This document shows positions 1-7,911 of a stretch of 38,181 nt of DNA, piece by piece; the first letter of the stretch is position 1, and every line of letters starts with the position of its first letter. The DNA is from JBNKHH01 sp050290245 (GTDB lineage Bacteria > Pseudomonadota > Alphaproteobacteria > Rhodobacterales > Rhodobacteraceae). The stretch is taken from NCBI GenBank assembly GCA_050290245.1, contig JBNKHH010000045.1, positions 1 through 38,181 of the forward strand. The letters are read 5' to 3'. Under the pieces are notes generated by a model, which was not told the DNA's origin, ran no database searches, and saw nothing but the letters and a program-made list of their open reading frames with translations. Both the position numbers and the translations under genes were made by a program.

Positions 1-246
1 TTTTAGCATCCGTTGCTTCGCATTTATCGAAACGGACGCACTGTGGCACTTGGGGCCACCCCTCTCGGAAGCTTATGCTTGTGCAGAACGACGTATGTCG
101 TTTCCGGCAGTTCGCGGCAGATGGCTCCATATTAGGGCGACCCATGCAGTTGCCAATATTGGCTCCCAATCATCGCATTTTGCGACGATTCCGCGCCCAT
201 AACGTACAACAACCGCGTTACGTTGCAAGCGTCGGAAACCTCTGCC
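1..246. other. Non-coding end of integrated element
   Basis: I see no convincing gene here. The stretch lies downstream of the integrase gene, inside the element that continues off the left edge. A short open frame on the plus strand (75-368) runs antisense into the integrase 3' end and resembles no protein I know. Confidence 0.4.
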
Positions 247-1434
247 CTACGAAATCACCCGCAGATGCTGAGCGGCCTGCGGCGTTCTACGCATCGACCG
301 GGCCAACCGTGCGGCAACCGATCCGGCAGCACGTTGAACGGTTTCATCTGCCAGATGTGCGTACCTGAGGGTTGTCTGTAAGTTCTTGTGACCCATGATT
401 TCCTTGAGCGTGAACGGATCGATGCCGTTTTGGATCGCGACCGACGCATAGGTGTGCCGCAGATCATGAATCCGAACATCGTCAAGGCCCGCCAGGTGCC
501 GGATACGTCGCCATGGTTTCTGGAGATTAATGAGGGGACCTGTCTCGGACTCCCCTAGGATAACGTAAGGGTTTCCCTCTAGACGCGGCAGCTCCATCAA
601 AATGTCATAGGCTTCCCTGGGGAGCGGAATCCGCCTGGCACCTGTCTTGCTGTCTGGCAGTTCTAGGTGGTGGGGCGTTACGTAATCCCATTTGAGATTA
701 AGTATCTCGCCGTGGCGGCATCCCGTATAAATCAGCAAGAGGATCGCCGAAACCGTATGGATGGTTTCGGAGCCATCCCCTAGGGCCGCCCCTAGGGCGT
801 CTCCTAGACGTGCTTGCTCGTCCGGCGAAAGATACCGCTTCTTCTCTTCCTCCCGGAATTTCTTGATGCGACGTGCCGGGTTCGATCCCGCCTGACGCAA
901 GCCCCAATCCTCTGCCAGGTTGAAGAGTTTGGACAGCATGCTGGCCGCACGGTTCGCCTGGTAGGGCGTGTCGCGCAGCGCGTGGTGGAAGGCGACCACA
1001 TCAGCGCGCGTGACTTCCGCGATTGCGAGGGGTCCTAGTCTAGGGCGAATGAACCGTCGGATGATGCTCTGGTAGTCTCGTGCGGTTGCGGGTTTCAGAT
1101 GCTGACCGGCGTATTCCTCAAGGAATCGGTCACAGAGGCCGTTGACCGTTGGGGCTGACCGTTTGGCCTGCCGCTGCGCTGAGGGGTCTGAGCCGTGCGC
1201 GACGTCACCTAGAAGCCGCTTGGCTTCCTTCCGGGCCACGTCGGCTGTCAGGACGCCGTGTGCGCCGATGTTGTGTCGCCTGGTGCGCTTTCCAGACCGA
1301 TACTGGACCAGGTAGAGCTTCCTGCCGCTTGGATAGACGCGCACCCCAAATCCGCGCACGTCGCCGTCCCAGGCGAAGTATTCTTTTTCAGCCGGGGCGA
1401 GGCCTTCGACGGAGCGCTTGGTGAGCCGGAACAT
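247..1434 (-). CDS. Tyrosine recombinase / site-specific integrase
   Basis: This gene encodes a 395-residue P4/DUF4102-type phage integrase that would catalyse integration and excision of the element at the neighbouring tRNA-Lys 3' end. Residues 1-85 form the DUF4102-like N-terminal arm (LTKRSVEG, GFGVRVYPSG, YLVQYR), about 95-185 the SAM-like core-binding domain, and 200-370 the catalytic domain with R240 (TGCRHGE), K263, H323-x2-R326 (HDLRH), H349 (MGHK) and nucleophile Y358. The open frame extends upstream to 1788, but that part reads antisense through the tRNA fragment, so I chose the ATG at 1434, which matches usual integrase N-termini. The gene carries nine CTAG tetramers and rare CTA Leu codons, unlike its neighbours, which fits horizontal origin. 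All catalytic residues are present, so it is probably functional. Confidence 0.93.
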   Translation of the reverse strand: MFRLTKRSVEGLAPAEKEYFAWDGDVRGFGVRVYPSGRKLYLVQYRSGKRTRRHNIGAHGVLTADVARKEAKRLLGDVAHGSDPSAQRQAKRSAPTVNGLCDRFLEEYAGQHLKPATARDYQSIIRRFIRPRLGPLAIAEVTRADVVAFHHALRDTPYQANRAASMLSKLFNLAEDWGLRQAGSNPARRIKKFREEEKKRYLSPDEQARLGDALGAALGDGSETIHTVSAILLLIYTGCRHGEILNLKWDYVTPHHLELPDSKTGARRIPLPREAYDILMELPRLEGNPYVILGESETGPLINLQKPWRRIRHLAGLDDVRIHDLRHTYASVAIQNGIDPFTLKEIMGHKNLQTTLRYAHLADETVQRAAGSVAARLARSMRRTPQAAQHLRVIS

Positions 1435-1615
1435 CTGCGAACATCCTTTCGGTCTGGTCCTGCTTCCGGAAGCAAATAGGAAGCACGGTGAAGCGAATTC
1501 TGGCGTAGTTGATGAGTCACGGGCGCAGGCCGCGTCAACGCAAATTATTGATTTCGTGATATTTTTCGAAATCCAGCGCAAAGCTTCGCAATGTAGCGAA
1601 ACCGCTCTGGGCGTT

Positions 1616-1660
1616 CTTTTAATCAGTGGGTCGCAGGTTCGAATCCTGCACGGCTCACCA
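1616..1660 (+). other. Attachment site: 3' fragment of tRNA-Lys(TTT)
   Basis: These 45 bases match a tRNA-Lys from the anticodon loop (CTTTTAA, anticodon TTT at 1618-1620) through the T arm (GCAGG/CCTGC at 1633-1637 and 1645-1649, loop TTCGAAT), the acceptor 3' strand ACGGCTC, discriminator A and CCA (1658-1660). No 5' half precedes it: the bases before the loop do not pair with TCAGT, and no GAGCCGT is found upstream. This is the pattern left when an element integrates into a tRNA 3' end. The intact tRNA is expected at the far left end of the element, off the window. The integrase start lies 181 bp away on the element side. Confidence 0.85.
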
Positions 1661-1963
1661 CTCTTAAAAAAAATATCAACAACTTGCCTGCCGCTGCTCT
1701 TTGCCGCGTGGGTGTGATTGTTGTTCTGGCAGAATACCACAAGAACCGCGATGGAGAATCTGGCAGTTGCATCGCTGCAAGTGCTCACCGGCCAGACATG
1801 CAGCCTCCCCCGGATTTATCCTGACCTGACCGAGACTTCCCATGTTATCGCGGCAACAGATACCATACAGTCCAACGGTCCAGGCACGCCCCGGCCAGCG
1901 CCGCACGGTTTCCTTCTCAAGTTGTGTGGCATGCCGTCGGAAGAGTCGCTATAGGGTTGCACC
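1661..1963. other. Intergenic, no gene seen
   Basis: This is chromosomal flank just outside the element boundary. It begins with an A-rich run (after CTCTT) that may be the remnant of the tRNA terminator region. I see no coding sequence that I can support. Confidence 0.4.
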
Positions 1964-2305
1964 ATGACCGATACATTACCACCATGTCCTGAATGCTCTT
2001 CGTCGTACACCTATCAGGTGGATGCTTTGCTGATATGTCCGGAATGCGGACACGAATGGGCGCCAGGGACGCCATCGGACGCGGTCTCGGAAGTGCGCGA
2101 CAGCGTGGGCAATGTGCTTCGAGACGGCGACACTGTTACAGTGACCAAGGACCTAAAGGTCAAAGGGTCTTCTTCCGTCGTCAAAGTGGGAACCAAGGTG
2201 CATGGCATCAGAATTGTGGACGGGGATCACGATATTGACTGCAAAATCCCGGGAATAGGCCAGATGGGGCTCAAATCCCAGTTCGTTAAGAAGGTGTCCG
2301 GTTAG
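1964..2305 (+). CDS. yjdM: YjdM/PhnA family zinc-ribbon protein
   Basis: This 113-residue protein matches the YjdM (formerly PhnA) family over its full length. An N-terminal zinc ribbon has two CxxC pairs (PCPECSSSY near residues 8-11 and CPECGHEW near 25-28). It is followed by the compact PhnA beta domain, with RDSVGNVLRDGDTVTV, DLKVKGSSSVVKVGTKV and the terminal GQMGLKSQFVKKV. The family name comes from an old link to phosphonate genes; its biochemical role remains uncertain. It stands alone here, between the element boundary and a convergent regulator gene, and appears to be monocistronic. Confidence 0.93.
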   Translation: MTDTLPPCPECSSSYTYQVDALLICPECGHEWAPGTPSDAVSEVRDSVGNVLRDGDTVTVTKDLKVKGSSSVVKVGTKVHGIRIVDGDHDIDCKIPGIGQMGLKSQFVKKVSG

Positions 2306-2373
2306 GGGCCGCCGCCAGCGAACCAGCGCACACCAGGATCAGCCTGTATCGCAGTGCAGATCGAAATGACTTA

Positions 2374-2390
2374 GGGCCCGAACCGGGCTC
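2374..2390. terminator. Possible hairpin between convergent genes
   Basis: GGGCCCG and CGGGCTC can form a 7-bp stem (one G-U pair) around a 3-base loop, lying between the ends of yjdM and the convergent LuxR-type gene. No clear T run follows on either strand, so this is only a weak terminator candidate. Confidence 0.3.
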
Positions 2391-2406
2391 TTGCCCTCCC
2401 AAGCCG

Positions 2407-2958
2407 TTACTCGGGGTGAACCGACCTTGTGATCTGCGTCGTCGACTGCACGTTGCGCGGTGTCATCGCCCCAAAGAACTCGTCCTGCATGAGGTCGTCG
2501 ATCAGAAGGCTGACAAGTTGCGCACGGCTCGCGACGTCCGCCTTGCGATAGATGGCGTTGCACTGGGCTTTGACTGTGCCCTCCGAAGTTGAGCGCAGAC
2601 CGGCGATTTCGGCCGTGCTCAGCCCCTTGATCAGGAATAACGCGACATCTCGCTCTGCTGCCGTCAATTCCCAACTTTCAAAATAATCAAGCACGAGGTC
2701 GGCAAAGGCCTGGCTGAGCGTCTCTAGCTTTCTTTCGGCAGCTTGTGCCCGCTGCCAGCTCAGCTTCAGCGCCTGCGCGCCAAGGATGACCCCTGTGATC
2801 AGGCCAATTGCCGCAATGATTTCAAGGATTTCATAAAAGGTCCAACTGATCGACCAGGGCACGAAACCAAAAACGGTGTTCAGCATCTCGCTCAGAAAAA
2901 AAACAGCGCAGACAATCTGAACGATCAAGACAAGGACAATGGCGCGAGAGTGATGCAT
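2407..2958 (-). CDS. Membrane-anchored LuxR-type (GerE HTH) regulator
   Basis: This 183-residue protein has two predicted transmembrane helices (about 5-24 and 44-64), a short helical linker (65-90) and a C-terminal GerE/LuxR DNA-binding domain (about 97-155; LTAAERDVALFLIKGLSTAE, then EGTVKAQCNAIYRKADVASR). There is no receiver or autoinducer domain, so any signal probably enters through the membrane part. This small TM-HTH architecture occurs in Rhodobacteraceae, but I know of no defined regulon. It lies 29 bp downstream of the PepSY-like gene on the same strand and likely shares its transcript, placing it at the edge of the cytochrome locus. It may control that locus; this is inference from position only. 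Confidence 0.85.
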   Translation of the reverse strand: MHHSRAIVLVLIVQIVCAVFFLSEMLNTVFGFVPWSISWTFYEILEIIAAIGLITGVILGAQALKLSWQRAQAAERKLETLSQAFADLVLDYFESWELTAAERDVALFLIKGLSTAEIAGLRSTSEGTVKAQCNAIYRKADVASRAQLVSLLIDDLMQDEFFGAMTPRNVQSTTQITRSVHPE

Positions 2959-2987
2959 GGGTAGCCTGTCAGACGGGGAACGGGAAA

Positions 2988-3473
2988 TCAGGTATCAGGT
3001 GCATCTTCCTCGTCGACTTCGTCTACCTCATCAACTTCATCTTCTTCGCCGCCGTCTGGGGAGTCAGGACTGTCTTCGTGGTCATCTTCGGCGGGTGCGT
3101 CACTGCTCTCACCACTGTCTTCCACTTCGCTGCCAGAGGCACCCCCGCTGCCGTCGCTGGCGCTCGGGTCCGTGTCACCCAGGCCCGACACCAGTTCGCC
3201 CGGGCCGTCGTTCAGAATATCGGCTTCCCCGGATGGTTTCAGTATCCGGTCGAACAAGATCGTGCCAGTGAAACGATTCAGGACGATTTCCCGCATGACA
3301 CCGTCGCGCTCGGCGGTGATCCGGATGCGCCCCAGAAGGGTCCTGTTAGTAGTGATCGAGTGATATCCGTACTCACCAAGTTGCCGCGCCACGGACTCCA
3401 CCGCGCTTTCGGCCACGGCCGGAGCGGCAGAAGACAGCAGCAACAGAGCAAGCAGGACGGGTTTGATGCGCAT
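2988..3473 (-). CDS. Secreted PepSY-like protein with acidic tail
   Basis: This 161-residue protein starts with a clear signal peptide (positively charged start, leucine-rich core, AAPAVAES cleavage region near 18-22). Residues 25-80 resemble a PepSY-type domain: VARQLGEYGYHSI, RTLLGRIRI, then REIVLNRFTGTILFDR. From about residue 95 to the end the chain is almost entirely Asp, Glu, Ser and Gly, with repeated EVDEVDEVDEED near the C-terminus. It probably acts in the periplasm. PepSY-like proteins often accompany membrane cytochromes, which fits its place next to the 18-heme cytochrome; its exact role is unknown. An inverted repeat (3508-3521) sits 35 bp upstream of its start, suggesting its own regulated promoter. 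Confidence 0.8.
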   Translation of the reverse strand: MRIKPVLLALLLLSSAAPAVAESAVESVARQLGEYGYHSITTNRTLLGRIRITAERDGVMREIVLNRFTGTILFDRILKPSGEADILNDGPGELVSGLGDTDPSASDGSGGASGSEVEDSGESSDAPAEDDHEDSPDSPDGGEEDEVDEVDEVDEEDAPDT

Positions 3474-3507
3474 GCCACAGACTTAACGGATTGGCACTGA
3501 GGCGCAA

Positions 3508-3521
3508 TAAACGAATGTTTA
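3508..3521. promoter_or_regulatory. Inverted repeat TAAAC-N4-GTTTA, copy 1
   Basis: The sequence TAAACGAATGTTTA is an inverted repeat with 5-bp arms and a 4-bp spacer, the geometry used by CRP/FNR-superfamily regulators. It lies just upstream of the PepSY-like gene and 2 bp past the stop codon of the 18-heme cytochrome gene. Two further copies occur in the window, both at promoters of the same locus. Confidence 0.7.
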
Positions 3522-3523
3522 AT

Positions 3524-4876
3524 CTACCGCAGCCGCGCCCCCTTCCAACGTGATGTCGAATGGCATGCCGCACAGTCACCGCCAAAGCGTCCACGGTGGA
3601 CATCGTCGCCTGCGTGACACCCGACGCAGCTCAGCGGCAGGGTTTGGCCGGTAGCCGCCGGGCGCCTGTGGCAGGTTTCACAGTCGACATTCGCGTGCGC
3701 GCCGGTCAGCGCAAACCGCGTCTGCCGATCGTGGTCGAACAGCCAGAGCGCCCAGCCATTGGGGTTGTGGCACGTGGCGCAGTTCGCGCCCAAGCGACCC
3801 TTGTGGACATCCTGGTCCACATGGCAGGCCGCACAGCCCGTGTCCGCCATCTGGTAGCGTTGATCACGGTGACAGGCCTCGCAGGGCAGTACGCCATGCT
3901 GGCCGATCAGCGGGAATGAGGTCAGATCGTGATCGAACCGCACCTCCGCAATCCAGCTCGATGTTGTATGACAGCTTTCGCAACGCGGACCCAGCGTGCC
4001 CTGGTGCGGGTCCTCCGCCGCGTGGCAATCGAGACAGGCCCCCTGCATCGGGGTGTCGTGAATGTTGTCGGAGTGGCACGCGTTGCAGTCGACATCCCGA
4101 TGGGCACCGCTCAGGGTAAAGTCAGTGTCCCTGTCATGGTCGAACCGAACCTCGCTCCACGTCTTGTTGACATGGCAATCCTCGCATTTCGAGCCAAACC
4201 TGTCGTCGTGAATGTCCTGGATGCGGTGGCATCCGATGCAGCTCGTCGGCAGGTCCTGATAGATTTCGCCCGCGTGGCACGCGGCGCAGGCGACCTTTTC
4301 ATGGGCGTTGGTCAGCGGGAAATCGGTCTTTGAATGGTCAAAGGCGGTCACCTTGGCCCAACCGGTGCTCGTATGACAGCCGGCACAGTCCTTGCCCAAG
4401 TTGCCCTCATGCCGGTCGTCCTCGCTGTGGCAGGAGTGACATCCCGAAGGTGCATCCCGGAACGCCTTGCCCTCCTCGTGGCAGTCGCCGCAGGGCGCGC
4501 GGGCATGGGCACCCACCAGCCCGAAATCGGTTTGACCGTGATCAAAGGTATCGCGGTCCAGGATGACGATCTCGAAGTCGCCCCCCTCGTGATCGGTGTG
4601 GCAATGGTTGCACTCGAAGGCCTGGGCCTCGCGCGACCGGCCATGGAAACCGGCGGCTTCATTGATGTCCGCGCGAACCGCCTTGTGGCAATCAAGGCAA
4701 AGCTCGACCTGCGCGCCCTTGCTGAAATCCTCGTGGCAGTTGCCGCAATCGCCCTGCAGATGCGCGTGCGGGTCTGTCAGGTCGCCCGGCATGACAAGCC
4801 GCTCCCAAAGGCTCTGCGCCGTCGCTGGCGCGGCGGCCAGGCACAACCACACGAGGATATGGGCGATCAGGCGCAT
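3524..4876 (-). CDS. Periplasmic 18-heme c-type cytochrome
   Basis: This 450-residue protein has a Sec signal peptide (residues 1-20, ending ATA-Q) and 18 CXXCH heme-binding motifs. After an N-terminal three-heme segment, five units of about 67 residues follow, each with three CXXCH sites and three extra histidines, in FDH, in GAH (or a variant) and in an HxG or DIH-like position. That is enough for bis-His ligation of every heme. No membrane anchor or lipobox is visible, so it should be soluble in the periplasm. Its ATG directly follows the stop codon of the cytochrome b gene with no gap, implying translational coupling. The FDHD...FPL.GAH...CxxCH signature also appears at the N-terminus of the 36-heme protein of this locus, so the two are related. 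It is the likely periplasmic wire between inner and outer membranes. Confidence 0.92.
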   Translation of the reverse strand: MRLIAHILVWLCLAAAPATAQSLWERLVMPGDLTDPHAHLQGDCGNCHEDFSKGAQVELCLDCHKAVRADINEAAGFHGRSREAQAFECNHCHTDHEGGDFEIVILDRDTFDHGQTDFGLVGAHARAPCGDCHEEGKAFRDAPSGCHSCHSEDDRHEGNLGKDCAGCHTSTGWAKVTAFDHSKTDFPLTNAHEKVACAACHAGEIYQDLPTSCIGCHRIQDIHDDRFGSKCEDCHVNKTWSEVRFDHDRDTDFTLSGAHRDVDCNACHSDNIHDTPMQGACLDCHAAEDPHQGTLGPRCESCHTTSSWIAEVRFDHDLTSFPLIGQHGVLPCEACHRDQRYQMADTGCAACHVDQDVHKGRLGANCATCHNPNGWALWLFDHDRQTRFALTGAHANVDCETCHRRPAATGQTLPLSCVGCHAGDDVHRGRFGGDCAACHSTSRWKGARLR

Positions 4877-5716
4877 TCAGTACAGATGCACGGCGAAGAC
4901 ATGCAACAGCGCGGCAGCGATCAGCACGATGAACAACGGCAGGTGCAAAAGATGCCACAGCGCGAAAAGCCGCTCGTAGACAAAGAACATCTGCGTGCGC
5001 CGGACTGCCGCGAAATAGTCCGCGATCCGCCCGGCCATCAGCGCACCGTCGTGCTCGGCCAGTACCTGCCGCCTCAGACGCAGCGCGGCCCGGCGTGCCG
5101 ACGGCATGCGCAACACCGCGCTGAACAGCGACCGTTCCGGTGTCACGTATGTCTGTTCGTAGGCCAGGAACATCTCGGCCACGGCGTTGTCTTCGTTTTC
5201 GGACCTCAGTGCCGCCAGATGTTCCTCGGCCTCTGCGCGCAATTCTGCCGCGCTTTGGCGTCGGCCGTTCAGGCCCCGGTGGATGCGCTGGTACAAAAAC
5301 CGCCCGATATACCCCGATCCCGCGACGATCAGCATGGCAAAAAGCGCCACCCGCGAATTCAACGAGCCAAGCGCGAAATTCGAATGCAGGATGACCAACG
5401 ACGGCCCGATCACACCGAACAGCATATGAAGCCGGAACCATCCCGGAACCGCCCCAAGGAACCGAAGCGACTTCAGCCGTTTGCGCAGGGGATATACCAG
5501 CAGCAAAAGCATTATCACCGATCCCGTGATGCCCAGCCAATAGCCGACGCCCTCTTCCGGGGTCATGTGCTTTTCGCCGCTCTGGGACCAGGCGAAATAC
5601 AGCACCGCCGCCATGGCGGCGGTCGCCAGGGGAATGTCCAGCGCACCGGGTGCGGCCCGATGCGGGTAGCGCTTCGGTTCTGACCTCTCGGTCGCCTTGA
5701 AAGGTACGGCGCGCAT
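4877..5716 (-). CDS. Membrane cytochrome b-type protein, probable diheme
   Basis: This 279-residue protein has about five predicted transmembrane helices (28-43, 58-77, 93-114, 122-143, 249-275) and a long charged cytoplasmic or periplasmic loop (about 145-245). Two helices carry histidines at 14-residue spacing: H97/H111 and H258/H272 (H255 is also near). This is the classical pattern for two stacked b hemes across a membrane. I do not recognise a named family; it may be distantly related to ferric-reductase-like or cytochrome b561-like proteins. It is the first gene of a two-gene unit with the 18-heme cytochrome, so it probably passes electrons between the quinone pool or a cytoplasmic donor and that cytochrome. 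The promoter region holds the TAAAC-N4-GTTTA repeat shared with divergent ccmF. Confidence 0.75.
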   Translation of the reverse strand: MRAVPFKATERSEPKRYPHRAAPGALDIPLATAAMAAVLYFAWSQSGEKHMTPEEGVGYWLGITGSVIMLLLLVYPLRKRLKSLRFLGAVPGWFRLHMLFGVIGPSLVILHSNFALGSLNSRVALFAMLIVAGSGYIGRFLYQRIHRGLNGRRQSAAELRAEAEEHLAALRSENEDNAVAEMFLAYEQTYVTPERSLFSAVLRMPSARRAALRLRRQVLAEHDGALMAGRIADYFAAVRRTQMFFVYERLFALWHLLHLPLFIVLIAAALLHVFAVHLY

Positions 5717-5835
5717 GGGTGTTCGCCTGTCTCTTTTCGTTTGCCCGACCCCTGATACGGAATCGGGGCGATTTTGTGATGCTCTGGCCGGTTCTCGGCG
5801 AAAACCTGCATAGTCCCGGACCCGTGCCGCACGAA

Positions 5836-5849
5836 TAAACTATCGTTTA
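5836..5849. promoter_or_regulatory. Inverted repeat TAAAC-N4-GTTTA, copy 2
   Basis: TAAACTATCGTTTA sits almost exactly midway between the divergent starts of the cytochrome b gene (5716) and ccmF (5956). It has the same arms and spacer as the copies at 3508 and 17680 and could regulate both directions. Confidence 0.75.
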
Positions 5850-5955
5850 GTCGCCTCGAGACGCCTCGATTGCTATTCCTCGACACGGGTCGGGGGGCGA
5901 CGTTATCGGCGAATGTCCGCAACCCGGACATTCCCTAAAAATTGGAGTCCTGCCG

Positions 5956-7911
5956 ATGGCCGCCGAGCTCGGCCAGTTCTGTCTGATCCTCGCCCTGATG
6001 ATCGCCATCCTGCAATGCCTCCTGCCGCTTTACGGCGCGTGGCGGCGGGAACGGGCCTTCATAGCATTTGCCGATCATGCCGCGCTGGCACAAAGTGTTT
6101 TCCTTGGCCTGGCCTTCCTGATTCTGGTGCGCGCCTTCGTGGTCTCGGATTTCTCGGTCACCATCGTCGCGGTCCACTCCAACACGCAGATGCCCTTTTT
6201 CTTTCGAATGGCCGCAAGCTGGGGCAACCACGAAGGCTCTCTTCTTCTTTGGGTGCTGGTCCTTTCCGTATTCGGTGCCGGGATCGCCCTTTTCGCAACG
6301 CGCCTGCCCGAGACCTTCAAGGCACGGGTGCTGGCAGTGCAGGCCGGTATTTCCACCGGCTTCCTCGCGCTGACCATCCTGACGTCCAACCCGTTTTCGC
6401 GGACCCATCCCGTCCCGTTGGAAGGCCAGGAATTGAACCCGCTCCTGCAGGACGTCGGTCTCGTCCTGCACCCGCCGTTTCTCTACCTCGGATACGTGGG
6501 CTTTTCGGTGGCCTTCGCCTTTGCCGTGGCCGCACTGATCGAGGGCCGGGTTGACGCGACCTGGGCACGCTATGTGCGGCCCTGGGTCCTTGCGGCGTGG
6601 ATATTCCTGACCATCGGCATCACTCTGGGCAGCTATTGGGCCTATTATGAACTTGGCTGGGGCGGCTGGTGGTTCTGGGACCCGGTGGAAAACGCAAGCT
6701 TCATGCCCTGGTTGGTAGGCACCGCGCTCCTGCACTCGGCCATCGTGGTCGAGAAACGCCAGACGCTGATCGTCTGGACCCTGATGCTCGCGATCCTGAC
6801 CTTCACCCTGTCGCTGATCGGCACCTTCGTGGTGCGCTCGGGTGTTCTGACCTCGGTGCACGCGTTCGCGGTCGACCCCGAACGCGGTTTATTCATCCTC
6901 GGCCTCATGGTTCTGTATACCGGTGGAGCGCTTACGCTCTTTGCCCTGCGCGCAGGCCGCATCGACCGCCTTGCACCTTTCACAACAGTCAGCCGCGAAG
7001 GCGGGCTGATTTTGAACAACATCCTTCTGACCACCGGCGCCGCCACCGTGTTCCTCGGCACCTTTTACCCCCTGATCATCGAATTCACGGGCCAGAAGAT
7101 CTCGGTCGGCCCGCCATTTTACAACGCAAGCTTCGTGCCGATGATGATCCCACTTCTGATCGCGGTCGCGTACGGCCCGCTTCTCAGGTGGAAACGCGAC
7201 GGGCTCCAGGCCGTCACCCGCCGCCTCACCCCGGCGGCCGGCGCCTCGGTTCTCCTGGCGCTCGGCGTCGCGATCCTTGCCGGTCCCCGTCACATCGGCG
7301 CGGCCCTCGGCATGGCGCTCGCCACCTGGCTGGCCGTGGGGTCCCTCCTGATCGTCTGGCGTCGCGCCGCAGGATCAGCGCGCGGCTGGTCCATGCTGCG
7401 AACGACCCCCGCCGCCACATGGGGCATGACGCTGGCGCACCTCGGACTTGGGCTGTTCGTTGCCGGGGTCACGGCGATGACCGCCTGGCAGCAGGAAAAG
7501 GTCGTCTCCCTGCCTGTCGGCGGCGCGGTGGATATCGCCGGATACGCAGTCACGCTCAGCGACGTCCTCGGCGGCGCAAAGGACAACTATCAATACGAAC
7601 GTGGAGTCTTCACCGTTGCGAGGGATGGTGCCACGCTCTTTTCCACGCGCTCCGAACGCCGCTTCTACCCGGTGTCGAACCGCGTCACGACCGAGGCGGC
7701 GATCCGGCCGCGCGGGTTGACCAACCTTTACATCGGCATGGGTGAGCGGCAGGCGGACGGCACCTTCGTCGTGCGTATCTACTGGCACCCGCTGGTCCTG
7801 CTGATCTGGCTCGGCCCAGCGGCAATGGCGCTTGGCGGCACTATCTCTCTGGCCGACCGGCGGCTCAGGATCGGCGCCCCCGCACCGCGCGCAAAGGCGG
7901 TGGCGGCATGA
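5956..7911 (+). CDS. ccmF: CcmF/NrfE-type cytochrome c heme lyase subunit
   Basis: This 651-residue polytopic membrane protein belongs to the CcmF/NrfE family, which ligates heme to apocytochrome c on the periplasmic side. The diagnostic tryptophan-rich WWD motif is intact (WGGWWFWDPVENASFMPW from about residue 235), and SNPF, the LHPPFLYLGYVG histidine segment and GSYWAYYELGWG are all recognisable. The start is supported by GGAG 8 bases before the ATG. The gene overlaps ccmH by four bases (ATGA), and ccmI follows. CcmG, usually found between ccmF and ccmH, is absent. Its location inside the multiheme cytochrome locus suggests a dedicated lyase like NrfEFG rather than the housekeeping Ccm system, which should be elsewhere in the genome. 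Confidence 0.95.
   Translation: MAAELGQFCLILALMIAILQCLLPLYGAWRRERAFIAFADHAALAQSVFLGLAFLILVRAFVVSDFSVTIVAVHSNTQMPFFFRMAASWGNHEGSLLLWVLVLSVFGAGIALFATRLPETFKARVLAVQAGISTGFLALTILTSNPFSRTHPVPLEGQELNPLLQDVGLVLHPPFLYLGYVGFSVAFAFAVAALIEGRVDATWARYVRPWVLAAWIFLTIGITLGSYWAYYELGWGGWWFWDPVENASFMPWLVGTALLHSAIVVEKRQTLIVWTLMLAILTFTLSLIGTFVVRSGVLTSVHAFAVDPERGLFILGLMVLYTGGALTLFALRAGRIDRLAPFTTVSREGGLILNNILLTTGAATVFLGTFYPLIIEFTGQKISVGPPFYNASFVPMMIPLLIAVAYGPLLRWKRDGLQAVTRRLTPAAGASVLLALGVAILAGPRHIGAALGMALATWLAVGSLLIVWRRAAGSARGWSMLRTTPAATWGMTLAHLGLGLFVAGVTAMTAWQQEKVVSLPVGGAVDIAGYAVTLSDVLGGAKDNYQYERGVFTVARDGATLFSTRSERRFYPVSNRVTTEAAIRPRGLTNLYIGMGERQADGTFVVRIYWHPLVLLIWLGPAAMALGGTISLADRRLRIGAPAPRAKAVAA

Noticed and set aside
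75..368. Plus-strand open frame of 97 codons at the left end
   Set aside because: It overlaps the integrase gene antisense and has no recognisable protein features.
1435..1788. N-terminal extension of the integrase frame
   Set aside because: It reads antisense through the tRNA-Lys fragment (giving the familiar CRIRTCDPLIKR artefact); the integrase domain begins at the ATG at 1434.
4532..4545. TTGA-N6-TCAA box
   Set aside because: It lies inside the 18-heme gene and is produced by codons of a conserved FDH motif, not by a promoter.
4334..5683. Long plus-strand open frame opposite the two cytochrome genes
   Set aside because: Antisense to CXXCH-rich and membrane-protein coding sequence; composition is an artefact of GC-rich codons.
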